NCBI GenBank assembly: GCA_037200445.1 | Contig: JBBCGH010000001.1 | Location: forward strand, 4,092,001-4,156,000 | DNA length: 64,000 nt | Origin: Alphaproteobacteria bacterium | GTDB taxonomy: Bacteria; Pseudomonadota; Alphaproteobacteria; Rhizobiales; Xanthobacteraceae | Direction of reading: 5' to 3' | Shown here: positions 29,094-37,373 of the stretch, in pieces | Numbering within the stretch: the stretch's first letter is position 1 | Layout of the letters: each line of letters opens with the position of its first letter | Notes under the pieces: generated by a model | Seen by the model: the letters and a program-made list of their open reading frames with translations, nothing else | Told to the model about the DNA's origin: nothing | Database searches by the model: none | Translations under genes and position numbers: made by a program

Positions 29094-29807
29094 ATGCTCG
29101 ATCCAGCTTCCATCAAAGCCCTCATCTTCGACGTGTTCGGCACCGTGGTCGACTGGCGCACCTCGGTCGCGCGCGAGAGCGAGATGGTGCTCAAGCCACG
29201 AAGTTACGCGCTCGACTGGCTCGCCTTCGCGGATGCCTGGCGCAACGAGTATCAGCCCGCCATGGAAGAGGTGCGCTCGGGCAAGATCCCGTTCTCCAAG
29301 CTCGATTTTCTTCACCGGCGCAACCTCGAGCGCATCCTGCCGCGCTTCAAAGTCTCAGGCCTCGACGAGACGACGATGCAGCATCTCAACAAGGCCTGGC
29401 ACCGGCTCGACGGCTGGCCCGACGCGACCGAGGGCCTGACGCGGTTGCACAGGAAATACCTCATCGCGCCCTGCTCGAACGGCAACATCTCGCTGATGTG
29501 CGGCATCGCGCGGCGCAACAATTTCCCCTGGGATGCGATCCTTGGCTCCGAGATCGCCGGCGACTACAAGCCGAAGCCCGTCGTCTATCTCAAGTCCGCC
29601 GAGGCCTTCGACTGCAAGCCGCACGAATGCGTGATGGTGGCGGCGCACTCTAACGATCTCGCCTCGGCGGCGGCGTGCGGCCTGAAGACCGCGCATGTCG
29701 CGCGCCCCAATGAGCACGGTCTCGGCAAGGGCGAGCCGAAGCCGACCGTGCCGGTGGACGTCGCGGTCGGAAGCTTTACGGAACTTGCCGACAAGCTTGG
29801 GGCATGA
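29094..29807 (+). CDS. Haloacid dehalogenase type II
   Basis: A 237-residue HAD-superfamily hydrolase of the L-2-haloacid dehalogenase group. It carries the nucleophile motif FDVFGTVVDWR (Asp14), PCSNGN near residue 124, the lysine in GDYKPKP near 160 and the acidic-site variant MVAAHSNDLASAAACG near 182. Such enzymes hydrolyse 2-haloacids to 2-hydroxy acids, though many members act on phosphate or unknown substrates. It lies 12 bases downstream of the DUF155 gene on the same strand. Confidence 0.9.
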   Translation: MLDPASIKALIFDVFGTVVDWRTSVARESEMVLKPRSYALDWLAFADAWRNEYQPAMEEVRSGKIPFSKLDFLHRRNLERILPRFKVSGLDETTMQHLNKAWHRLDGWPDATEGLTRLHRKYLIAPCSNGNISLMCGIARRNNFPWDAILGSEIAGDYKPKPVVYLKSAEAFDCKPHECVMVAAHSNDLASAAACGLKTAHVARPNEHGLGKGEPKPTVPVDVAVGSFTELADKLGA

Positions 29808-29896
29808 ACTTCACGCCACCCTCACCCATTCGTCATCCGAATTGCGTAGCGTTCGCCCACCGGCCGGGTATCTTCGCGCCGAGCTGGGGAACCTAA

Positions 29897-30793
29897 ATGC
29901 CCTTCCTGCGCGAAAAATCCGGCCGCTGGTCGCCGGAAAAGGTCATCGCCTTCGTCGGCGGCTGCCTTCCGGCCCTGTGGCTTGCGTTGCGCGCATGGAG
30001 CGGCGACCTCAATCCGGCGCGCCCGGTGAATGAAGCGATCCACGCGGCCGGCTATTGGACCATGCTGTTCGTCGTATTTTCGCTTGCGGTGACGCCCGCG
30101 CGGCGCCTGTTCAACGCGCCGAAGCTGATCAACATGCGCCGCACGCTCGGCGTCACGGCGTTCTGCTACGCAATGCTGCACATCACGCTCTATGTCGTCC
30201 AGGAGAAGTACGATCTCCTAAAAGTGGCGAGCGAGATCGTGCTGCGTATCTACCTCACCATCGGCTTCGTCGCGCTGATCGGCCTGATCGCGCTCGCCGC
30301 AACCTCGACCGACGGCATGATCAAACGCCTCGGCGGCGCGCGCTGGAACCGGCTGCATCAGGCGGTCTACGTCATCGCGATTCTCGGCGGCATCCACTTC
30401 CTGATGCAGACCAAGCTCGACATTTCCGACTCGGTGATGGTCGCGGGCTTCGTGTTCTGGCTGCTCGGCTATCGGCTGTGGCACCGCTATGTTGGCGCGG
30501 TGACGCCGGTCTGGTCGGTGGCGCTCACACTCGTCGCCGCATTGCTGACCGCATTCGCTGAGGCGGCGTGGTACGGCGCGACGACGGGTGTCATGTGGAC
30601 GCGTGTCCTCTCCGCCAACCTCGATTGGGACATCTGGAGCCTGACGTTCCGCCCGGCACAATGGGTGCTGATTGTCGGCCTGATGGTGACGCTCGCATCG
30701 TTCCTGTGGTCGCTCAAGCCTCAGCGCCCGAGCATGCGCAGGACCTCGCCGAGGGCCGCCTCCGGCGCCATCCAGGTCCAGTCCGCCAATTGA
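29897..30793 (+). CDS. msrQ: Ferric reductase-like haem membrane protein, MsrQ type
   Basis: A 298-residue inner-membrane protein with six or more membrane segments in a YedZ/MsrQ arrangement: [19 protein letters not shown] near residue 55, [17 protein letters not shown] near 86 with a haem-ligand histidine, and [18 protein letters not shown] near 155 with two more. MsrQ passes electrons to MsrP, which repairs oxidised methionine in periplasmic proteins. No msrP gene is visible nearby, so the partner may be elsewhere. The last ~24 codons overlap the end of miaA on the other strand. Confidence 0.82.
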   Translation: MPFLREKSGRWSPEKVIAFVGGCLPALWLALRAWSGDLNPARPVNEAIHAAGYWTMLFVVFSLAVTPARRLFNAPKLINMRRTLGVTAFCYAMLHITLYVVQEKYDLLKVASEIVLRIYLTIGFVALIGLIALAATSTDGMIKRLGGARWNRLHQAVYVIAILGGIHFLMQTKLDISDSVMVAGFVFWLLGYRLWHRYVGAVTPVWSVALTLVAALLTAFAEAAWYGATTGVMWTRVLSANLDWDIWSLTFRPAQWVLIVGLMVTLASFLWSLKPQRPSMRRTSPRAASGAIQVQSAN

Positions 30794-31635
30794 TGGCGCA
30801 CCCAGGTGAACTGCCGCTTGGTGTAGCGGCGGGTGTCGTTCTTTCCGCCCTGAGCGGCCTCTTCGAGTGAGATCTCGCCGTTGAGATGCCGGATCAGCCA
30901 GGGCACGCCGTGCGCCTTCATGGCGGGCAACAACGGATCGAGCTTGCGTGCCGCGAGCTTGCGCACCTCGTCGAGCGCGCCGGCACCGAGCATGGCATCG
31001 AAGCGCGCATCGATGCGGCGGCGCAGCTCTGGCCGTTCCGGCGCGAGAAACACCGTCACGGCGTTTGCGGCATCGAGCAACGGCGGCAGCCCTTGGTCAT
31101 GCCATTGGCTAAGCGGCTGCCCGGTCGCCTCCAGCACCTCGAGCGCGCGCGCGATCCGCGTACGGTCATTCGGCTTGAGTACGGCGGACGACGGGTCACG
31201 GCCGACCAGAGCTGCATGCAGCGCGGCCGGACCTTCCGTCTCCATCCGTCGCCGCACGTTCGCCCGCACGTCCTCGGGGATTGGCGGCACGTTCGAGAGG
31301 CCGCGCGTCAGCGCCTTGAAATAAAGCCCGGTGCCGCCGACCAGGATCGGCACGCGGCCCGCCGTGCGCACCTCATCGAGCGCGGGCGCGACATCGGCGA
31401 GCCAACGGCCGACCGAATAGTTCTCCGCCGCATCGACATGGCCGTAGAGCCGGTGCGGTACCCTCTCCTCCTCGGCCGGTGTCGGCCGCGCCGTGATGAT
31501 GCGCAGATCGCGATAGACCTGCATCGAGTCGGCATTGACGATCGTGCCGCCGATTTGCTCGGCGAGGGCCAGCGCGAGCGCCGACTTGCCGCTCGCGGTC
31601 GGCCCTGCGATCAGGATGGCCTCAGGTCGTTGCAT
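30721..31635 (-). CDS. miaA: tRNA dimethylallyltransferase
   Basis: A 304-residue enzyme that adds a dimethylallyl group to A37 of tRNAs reading codons that begin with U. It has the P-loop [19 protein letters not shown] (residues 8-26), [11 protein letters not shown] near 34, [16 protein letters not shown] near 101, and the C-terminal [14 protein letters not shown] segment. Length is normal. Its end overlaps msrQ convergently by 73 bases, and it is divergent from the DUF433 gene. Confidence 0.95.
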   Translation of the reverse strand: MQRPEAILIAGPTASGKSALALALAEQIGGTIVNADSMQVYRDLRIITARPTPAEEERVPHRLYGHVDAAENYSVGRWLADVAPALDEVRTAGRVPILVGGTGLYFKALTRGLSNVPPIPEDVRANVRRRMETEGPAALHAALVGRDPSSAVLKPNDRTRIARALEVLEATGQPLSQWHDQGLPPLLDAANAVTVFLAPERPELRRRIDARFDAMLGAGALDEVRKLAARKLDPLLPAMKAHGVPWLIRHLNGEISLEEAAQGGKNDTRRYTKRQFTWVRHQLADWTWMAPEAALGEVLRMLGR

Positions 31636-31674
31636 GTCGTTGCCGCACCAGTCCGTCGATAGTACATTGTGTGA

Positions 31675-31857
31675 ATGAAACAGTCGGTCGTGTCCTGCAA
31701 CCCGGAGATCATGGGCGGCACCCCCGTGTTCGCCGGCACACGTGTGCCTGTTCAGACCTTGGTGGACTATCTGGAGGGTGGCGAGTCCGTCGACGATTTT
31801 CTTGAAGGATTTCCCTCAGTCACGCGCGAGCAAGCAGTCGCGTTTCTCGATTCGTAG
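31675..31857 (+). pseudogene. DUF433 protein, C-terminus cut by a repeat element
   Basis: A 60-residue DUF433 protein ([52 protein letters not shown]). Full-length members usually run on for another helix and are followed by a PIN-like or DUF5615 toxin gene. Here the stop TAG is the second to fourth base of a family C repeat that begins at 31854, so the reading frame was closed by the insertion and no partner gene follows. DUF433 proteins are proposed antitoxins; this is probably a remnant, though the fold could survive. Confidence 0.75.
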
Positions 31858-31929
31858 GGCGGGCAAAGGAGCGCAGCGACGTGCCCGCCGCAAGCATATG
31901 GCGGGCACGCTTCGCTTTGCCCGCCCTAC
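31854..31929. repeat. Short interspersed inverted-repeat element, family C (copy 2)
   Basis: 76 bp with near-perfect ends GTAGGGCGGGCAAAG and CTTTGCCCGCCCTAC, shorter than the copy at 17322-17438 but with the same termini and inner GTGCCCGCC/GGCGGGCAC arms. It overlaps the last codons of the DUF433 remnant and lies upstream of serB. Confidence 0.8.
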
Positions 31930-31951
31930 GGCATTGCGCTAATCCCATCGC

Positions 31952-32848
31952 ATGATTCACGTCGCCACTCTCATCTCCAATCCCGCGCGTCCCGCGCTCG
32001 ACGACTCCGCGGTCGCGCTCGCGGTCGGCGTGCTCGCGACCGCACAGGACGTGCGCGTTCTCGACGCCGGCATCGCCGTGGACATCCCCTTTAGGCCGGG
32101 CGGCGCGGACAACAAAGCCGTCGCGGTGCGGCTGCGCACCGCCTTGAAAGACCATCCTGTCGACGCGGTGGTCCAGCCCCTCACGCACCGCCGCAAGGCG
32201 CTGTTCGTCGCCGACATGGACTCGACCATGATCGAGCAGGAGTGCATCGATGAGCTTGCCGACTACGTGGAGCTGAAGGCCCACGTCGCGGCGATCACCG
32301 AACGCGCGATGCGCGGAGAGATCGCGTTCGAGCCGGCGCTGCGCGAACGCGTCGCGCTGCTCAAGGGCCTGCCGGTCACGGTCGTGAACGAGGTCATCGA
32401 GAAGCGCATCACGCTCACCCCGGGCGGCCGCACCCTTGTCGCCACCATGCGGGCGAACGGAGCGTTCACCTGCCTCGTGTCGGGCGGCTTCACGCTGTTC
32501 ACCAGCCGGATCGCCGCCATGATCGGCTTCGACGAGCATCGCGGCAACACGCTCGTCGTCGAGGACGGCAAGCTCGCGGGGCGCGTGCAGGAGCCGATCC
32601 TCGGCCGCGAGGCGAAGCTCGCCACATTGATCGAGCTGCGCGACCGCCTCGGTCTCTCAGCCGCCGACATGCTGGCGGCGGGCGACGGCGCAAACGATCT
32701 GGCCATGATCGAGGCGGCAGGCCTTGGCGTGGCCTACCACGCCAAGCCGAAGGTCGCGCAAGCCGCGCATGCGCGCATCGATCACGGCGACCTGACCGCG
32801 CTCCTTTATCTTCAGGGATACGCGCGTGCCGATTTCATCGCGCCATAG
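31952..32848 (+). CDS. serB: Phosphoserine phosphatase
   Basis: A 298-residue HAD phosphatase that makes serine from phosphoserine. The N-terminal third is an ACT-like regulatory region; the catalytic part has VADMDSTMIEQECIDELA near residue 88 (nucleophile DxDxT), VSGGFTLFT near 176, and GDGANDLAMI near 249. Length is usual for alphaproteobacterial SerB. Its 3' end overlaps the convergent MFS gene by 37 bases. It probably belongs to the ancestral neighbourhood with miaA and degP. Confidence 0.95.
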   Translation: MIHVATLISNPARPALDDSAVALAVGVLATAQDVRVLDAGIAVDIPFRPGGADNKAVAVRLRTALKDHPVDAVVQPLTHRRKALFVADMDSTMIEQECIDELADYVELKAHVAAITERAMRGEIAFEPALRERVALLKGLPVTVVNEVIEKRITLTPGGRTLVATMRANGAFTCLVSGGFTLFTSRIAAMIGFDEHRGNTLVVEDGKLAGRVQEPILGREAKLATLIELRDRLGLSAADMLAAGDGANDLAMIEAAGLGVAYHAKPKVAQAAHARIDHGDLTALLYLQGYARADFIAP

Positions 32849-34050
32849 CGGCCGATAAGCAGCGCGCCGATCGCCGAGACGTAGATCAGCGCAGCGACGG
32901 CGAACACCGTGCTCGCACCGGCAAGCTCGCGGATGAAGCCGAAAGCTGCCGGCGCGAAGGCGTAGGTCGCCTGCCCGATCGCAACCACCAGTGCGACGAC
33001 GCGGGGAACATCGTCCTTCACGAACTCGACCTGTGCGATCAGCGGCGGCATCGAGGTGACATTGCCGATGCCGACACCGAACAAGAGAACGCCCACGAGC
33101 AGCAACGGAATGTTCGCGCCTCCGGCCGCGATCAGCAGCAGCGTGCCGACGATCTGCACCGCATAGCTCACGCAGGCGATGCGGCGCCGGTCGGCCCCGG
33201 CCGGCATCAGCCATGCGACCAGCATACGTCCGCCCATGCCGGCGCCGGCGCCGATGCCCATCACCAGTCCCGCCCACTGCGTGCCGAGCGCCGGCACGAG
33301 CAGCGAGTAGAGGTGCGTGATCAGCCCGATCTGAGCGAACAGCGAGAGCGCGGACCCGGTCGCGAGCGTGATGAAGGCGAAGTCGCGCCACAGCGCGGGC
33401 CCAGGCAAAGGGCGCGCATGTGGAGCGGTGACATTGACGGGCGTCCCGACCGCATCGCCGTCGGGCTCGAGCCCCATCTGTTGCGGCGTGCGCGCGAAGT
33501 AATGGCTCGCCAATGCCGCAACGGTGACAATCGTTGCGGCGCCGATAATGGCCGCGGCAACCGGAAACCCCAGGGCTGAAATCGCCACCACCCAGAGTGG
33601 CGAGAAGATGAGCCCCGCAAAGCTTGCGCCGTTGTAGGCCGTGCCAAGCGCGGCGGGCCGCGCGCGCACAAACCAGGGCGCGACTGCCGTGTTCACCGGG
33701 ACCGCGCCCATCGCGGCCCAGCCGGCGCCGCTGACCAGCGTTGCGGCGAAAAGCTGCCATGGCTCCGAGGCGATCGCCCAGCCGGCAACGCCTGCCGACA
33801 AGAGAATCGCGGCAGCGATCGTCACGGCAGGCAATCCGAAGCGGCGATAGAGTGCCGGCACATTGGCAACGACGATCGCGCCCGCCAGATAGTGCACGGT
33901 CACGGCACTCGACACGACGCCGAGCGAGAAGCCGCGCGCCTCGCGCACCGCATGCAGGTAGACCGGTGGGCCGTAGAAGCCGAGGCCCCAGCCGAAGAAC
34001 GCCAGCACGAAGGCCGCGCCGACAATCCGCCATCCATAGAATTTCGCCAC
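32812..34050 (-). CDS. Major facilitator superfamily transporter
   Basis: A 412-residue secondary carrier with about twelve hydrophobic segments. The GTG at 34050 is preferred because AGGAGAG lies directly before it and the protein then opens with KFYGWRIVGAAFVLAFFGWG, a start typical of monocarboxylate or oxalate/formate-type MFS carriers. An ATG at 34092 is a weaker alternative. The middle loop (residues ~185-205) separates the two halves. The cargo is unknown; an organic acid is likely for this subgroup. Confidence 0.88.
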   Translation of the reverse strand: MAKFYGWRIVGAAFVLAFFGWGLGFYGPPVYLHAVREARGFSLGVVSSAVTVHYLAGAIVVANVPALYRRFGLPAVTIAAAILLSAGVAGWAIASEPWQLFAATLVSGAGWAAMGAVPVNTAVAPWFVRARPAALGTAYNGASFAGLIFSPLWVVAISALGFPVAAAIIGAATIVTVAALASHYFARTPQQMGLEPDGDAVGTPVNVTAPHARPLPGPALWRDFAFITLATGSALSLFAQIGLITHLYSLLVPALGTQWAGLVMGIGAGAGMGGRMLVAWLMPAGADRRRIACVSYAVQIVGTLLLIAAGGANIPLLLVGVLLFGVGIGNVTSMPPLIAQVEFVKDDVPRVVALVVAIGQATYAFAPAAFGFIRELAGASTVFAVAALIYVSAIGALLIGRYGAMKSARAYP

Positions 34051-34160
34051 GCGCCCTCTCCTGCCGTCACTGTGCCGCGCGGCAAAGCGCAACGCTACGG
34101 CTCGAGCCGAAACGTTACCCCGTCACGATCATCAGGTTAGGCGCAGCGCTCGGGGATGAC

Positions 34161-34177
34161 TTGGCGAAAATTGCCAA
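34161..34177. promoter_or_regulatory. Inverted repeat upstream of the tail-tube gene
   Basis: TTGGC and GCCAA flank GAAAATT about 80 bases upstream of the tail-tube gene, in the gap with the divergent MFS gene. It could be an operator for either gene. The arms are short, so chance is not excluded. Confidence 0.3.
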
Positions 34178-34253
34178 ATCGGCCTGCGACCGCGCCCCTC
34201 TTTTCGCCCGAATTGGGGAGGGAAATCAGTCCTGGGTCGTACAGGGGGATTCC

Positions 34254-34688
34254 ATGGCAGAACCCAGTGTCCTTGCCAGTTTTCGTTTCCGAGTCGAAAT
34301 CGACGGGATCGCGCAGGCCGGCTTCTCGGAGGTCCACGTTGCGGAAGCGACGATCGAGGTGATCGAGCATCGTGAGGGCACCGATCCGACCCACGTCCGC
34401 AAGCTGCCGGGACTGGCAAAGTACGGCAACGTGACGCTCAAATGGGGCGCAACCGCCTCGAACGAACTGTTCAACTGGTGGAAAGCGATCGCCGACGGTC
34501 AGCTGCAGCGCCGCAACATGGTCGTCAGCCTGCTTGACGAGCAGAACAGGCCCGTGAAGCGCTGGGCGATGCGAAACGTCTGGCCGGTGCGCTACGCGGT
34601 CTCGCCGCTCGTCGCGTTGGATGGGCGCGTCGCCGTGACCGAAACGCTGGAATGCGCCGTCGAGAGCATGGTTGCGGAGGCGGGCTAG
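34254..34688 (+). CDS. Phage tail tube protein, T4 gp19-like (orphan)
   Basis: A 144-residue protein of the gp19-like tube family (SFRFRVEIDGIAQAGFSEV, the EVIEHREGTDPTHVRKLPGL segment, NVTLKWGATAS and ELFNWWKAIADGQ). Homologues form the inner tube of contractile phage tails and extracellular injection systems. The start at 34254 follows an AGGGGG ribosome site and begins at the conserved part. No sheath, baseplate, spike or ATPase gene is next to it, which is unusual. It converges on a DUF427 gene and the two stop codons share CTAG. Confidence 0.87.
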   Translation: MAEPSVLASFRFRVEIDGIAQAGFSEVHVAEATIEVIEHREGTDPTHVRKLPGLAKYGNVTLKWGATASNELFNWWKAIADGQLQRRNMVVSLLDEQNRPVKRWAMRNVWPVRYAVSPLVALDGRVAVTETLECAVESMVAEAG

Positions 34689-34966
34689 CCGACCTTGACG
34701 TCTTCCCAGAAGCCGAAGCGCCCACCGATACGGGCGAGCTTCGGCTGCGGCGCCTCATAGACCCAGGCATTGCGCGGATAATGCTTGCCGTCGATCACCA
34801 CGTCATAGAACTGTACGCCGTGGGGACACTCGAGATCCTTCGCGGTCTTCGGCGATTTCTTCAGGAACTCGGTGTGCACCGTGGCGGCCGGGAAATAGTC
34901 GTAGCCGGCGGCCGAAATGATATCGCCGCTTTCGGCGAGAACGTGATCGTCGACAGTAGCCTTCAT
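34685..34966 (-). CDS. DUF427 domain-containing protein
   Basis: A 93-residue beta-rich protein covering the whole DUF427 domain (MKATVDDHVLAESGD, GYDYFPAATVHTEFLKKS, CPHGVQFYDVVIDGKHYPRNAWVYEAP). Many members have a conserved Tyr-Phe-Pro and Cys-Pro pattern, both visible here. Function unknown. The ATG at 34966 is preceded by GGAGGTGAGG, a strong ribosome site. It is a single gene, convergent with the tail tube gene and sharing its stop palindrome. Confidence 0.9.
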   Translation of the reverse strand: MKATVDDHVLAESGDIISAAGYDYFPAATVHTEFLKKSPKTAKDLECPHGVQFYDVVIDGKHYPRNAWVYEAPQPKLARIGGRFGFWEDVKVG

Positions 34967-35032
34967 GAAAGCCTCACCTCCAAGGGCAACTAAGCGCGTT
35001 GCATGGCGCCGGCAACGTCGCTCACGCATTCG

Positions 35033-37261
35033 TCATTGAAGCGACTTGCGACGGCCAAGGCGCGGTTCCGCTCCGCGCGGCACCGAGACCGCAATGGCGA
35101 TTATTGCGCAGACCAGGAAGGTTGCAAAGCGCTCGGCGAATGCCGAGCTATGCAGGAGGTGTTGAAACGAGACGAGGACGATCGCCGCCACCGAGGCAAG
35201 CAATGCGGCAAAGCCCGGGCCCGGCCCGAAGGTCCGTGTCGCGACGGCGACCGCGGCTATGTAGAGCAGCATGCGCGGCAGATGAATGCCCGACGCGACC
35301 ATCAGCCGTGTCAGTCCAAACGTGACAAGCACAATGGCAAGGGCCGAGCCATATCCCTTGATGTCCCATCGAGGCATGAGAGTCGCCGGCCCGCTGGCCT
35401 GCTCATCTGGTCGTGCGATCCGCGGCACGCCCTCACCCTTCGCGATCCAGCCTCGCTCGCGCGCAAGCTGCCCGATCAGACGGATCGGATAGGAGTATCG
35501 CCATGAGCGCGAATTGTGGATCAGCGCGATCTGCGTCTGGAGTTCATCGATCGCGGCGCGCTCTGCGAGCGCCGGTTGGGCCTGCGGCATGATGCATTGC
35601 GACAGCGTCGCGCCGGTGCGGCGCTGCGCTGCGGGTCCGAGATTGAAGCGCTGCAGCTCGGCTTCGCGCTCCAGCCACGCGTCGATGTCATGACGGCTCA
35701 CGACCAGGCCGCGTTCGACGCACAGCGATTCCACGACACCCGCGATCGATACCGCCTCGCGCTCGAAGCCCGGCGTAGCGCAGAGCGAATGGAGCACGGC
35801 GCGCGTCACGACCCAGCCGACCGGGATCGCCCGGTCGATCCGCCACTCCATGTCGATCGGTACCGGACCGTTCGCTGTCTCGACGAGATTGAACGGCGTC
35901 AGGTCGAGCAGCTCTCCCCTGAGCGCAAGATCGCCGAGCGACTGGCCGGATTTTGCCTTTGCGTGCGACAGCAGCAAGTCGAACCACGGCATCAACGCGG
36001 CGGTGATCGCCGTCAGGCCGCCGCCCCTGGCGCGCGCGAGCGTAAGCCGCTCGAACAGGAGCTGCCCCGGTACGTAAGTACGATCCTCGGCGACATGCGT
36101 GAGGAGGCAGCGATCCGACAAACGATGACATGCAACGCGATCCGGAAACAATCGCTGCTTTGTCACCCGGATCGCCTCGCCATCGCGCACGAACCGCGTC
36201 TGCGTCGCGAACGCAGCGTTGCGCTGGGTTGAAAACACCGTCGCCAGCGTTTCGCTGGCAAAACGCTCCTGCCCCGCCACGACCAGAAACGAATTGCTCA
36301 GCTCTTCGAGCAGGCCGTTGCGCGCAGCCTCGCGTGCGACAAGCGCCTCGGTGAACAGCCGGTGCGGATTGCCGCCGTAGTCGCGCGCGTGAAGGCAGGC
36401 GAGCAATCCCGCGGCATCGAAAGCAGGATCGCGCAGTCCCTCTTCGCTCAGCAGAACGCGGGGAAGCTTGTAGTCCGGAAACGGGTAGTGAAACGCCGCA
36501 TGCGGCAGGCCGGCGTCGCGGAGATGGCTCATCAGCTCAAGACGACCGAACGTGCGCGGCTCGCGCGCGCCGTACAATCCCTGCACGCCATGAAACGGAA
36601 TGCCGACGTGGTCCTCGGCACAGCCGTTGAAGTATTTCAGGCCAAGCTTGTTCTCGATCGCGATCGCGAGGCGGCCGCCCGACGCCAGATGCGACGCGGC
36701 GGCGCCTAGCACATGCGCGACCGGATCGGCTTCGTCCGAGGCGAGCGCCGCGTATTCGAGCACGCCGATCAGCAGCACCCAGTCGAAGGGCGCGCCGTTC
36801 GCATAGTGCAGGAAATCGTCCGCCACGATCGTGACGTTCGGCAGGTCGCGGCACCGCTCCGCGGCGGTGCGCGCGCGCAGCGGCGCGCCCTCCACGCCGA
36901 TCACCTCGGCGCCGATCTCTCCGAGATGGCGCGTGACGGCACCGCAGCCGCAGCCGAGCTCGAGCACCCGGTCGCCCGGCTTGATGCCGAGCGGCCGGAC
37001 GATGCAGTGGCGCTCGCGACTGAGATGGTATTCCGAGGGCCAGTCCGTGATCGCGCCTGCTAGCTCGGCGGAGAACGTGCTCCGGTCGCGCGCCCCGCAC
37101 ACCGCCGCCAGGATACGGCGCTCCGCCTCCGCGCCATCGCTGTAGGCGACGCCGGCAAAACCCGGCCGCCAGAGCAAATTCAGTTCGCTGTCCTTGACGT
37201 ACGGGACCCGGGGAGTGTCGGCTTCCGCGCGATGGCGCAGCCGGGCGCTTCGTGCCTGCAT
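35033..37261 (-). CDS. Methyltransferase fused to a DUF4118-like membrane domain
   Basis: A 742-residue protein. Residues ~60-240 are a class I SAM-dependent methyltransferase (VLELGCGCGAVTRHLG near 99, LLIGVLEYAAL near 164). Residues ~250-610 are a long region of unclear identity that includes VPIDMEWRID, resembling the helical part of protein- or sugar-modifying methyltransferases. Residues ~640-740 hold four membrane segments with HLPRMLLYIAAVAVATRTFGPGPG, like the DUF4118 membrane module of KdpD-type kinases. The substrate is unknown. The fusion suggests that a modifying enzyme is tethered at the membrane. Confidence 0.8.
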   Translation of the reverse strand: MQARSARLRHRAEADTPRVPYVKDSELNLLWRPGFAGVAYSDGAEAERRILAAVCGARDRSTFSAELAGAITDWPSEYHLSRERHCIVRPLGIKPGDRVLELGCGCGAVTRHLGEIGAEVIGVEGAPLRARTAAERCRDLPNVTIVADDFLHYANGAPFDWVLLIGVLEYAALASDEADPVAHVLGAAASHLASGGRLAIAIENKLGLKYFNGCAEDHVGIPFHGVQGLYGAREPRTFGRLELMSHLRDAGLPHAAFHYPFPDYKLPRVLLSEEGLRDPAFDAAGLLACLHARDYGGNPHRLFTEALVAREAARNGLLEELSNSFLVVAGQERFASETLATVFSTQRNAAFATQTRFVRDGEAIRVTKQRLFPDRVACHRLSDRCLLTHVAEDRTYVPGQLLFERLTLARARGGGLTAITAALMPWFDLLLSHAKAKSGQSLGDLALRGELLDLTPFNLVETANGPVPIDMEWRIDRAIPVGWVVTRAVLHSLCATPGFEREAVSIAGVVESLCVERGLVVSRHDIDAWLEREAELQRFNLGPAAQRRTGATLSQCIMPQAQPALAERAAIDELQTQIALIHNSRSWRYSYPIRLIGQLARERGWIAKGEGVPRIARPDEQASGPATLMPRWDIKGYGSALAIVLVTFGLTRLMVASGIHLPRMLLYIAAVAVATRTFGPGPGFAALLASVAAIVLVSFQHLLHSSAFAERFATFLVCAIIAIAVSVPRGAEPRLGRRKSLQ

Positions 37262-37332
37262 GGGGAGACCTCACAGCCACGCCGGGCCCGAGGCCCGGCA
37301 TGTCAGCTCAGTCGCCCCGCTTCACATACTCA

Positions 37333-37364
37333 CCGCACGCACGGCTCCCTCTGCGCGCGTGCGG
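37333..37364 (-). terminator. Hairpin after the DegP-like gene
   Basis: CCGCACGC and GCGTGCGG form an 8-bp stem 10 bases after the protease stop codon on the minus strand. There is no strong T-run, so termination may be weak or protein-assisted. Confidence 0.45.
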
Positions 37365-37373
37365 GAACTGATT

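Noticed and set aside
34254-34688. Prophage or injection-system cluster around the tail tube gene
   Set aside because: No second phage or injection-system gene was found on either side, so only an orphan gene can be claimed.
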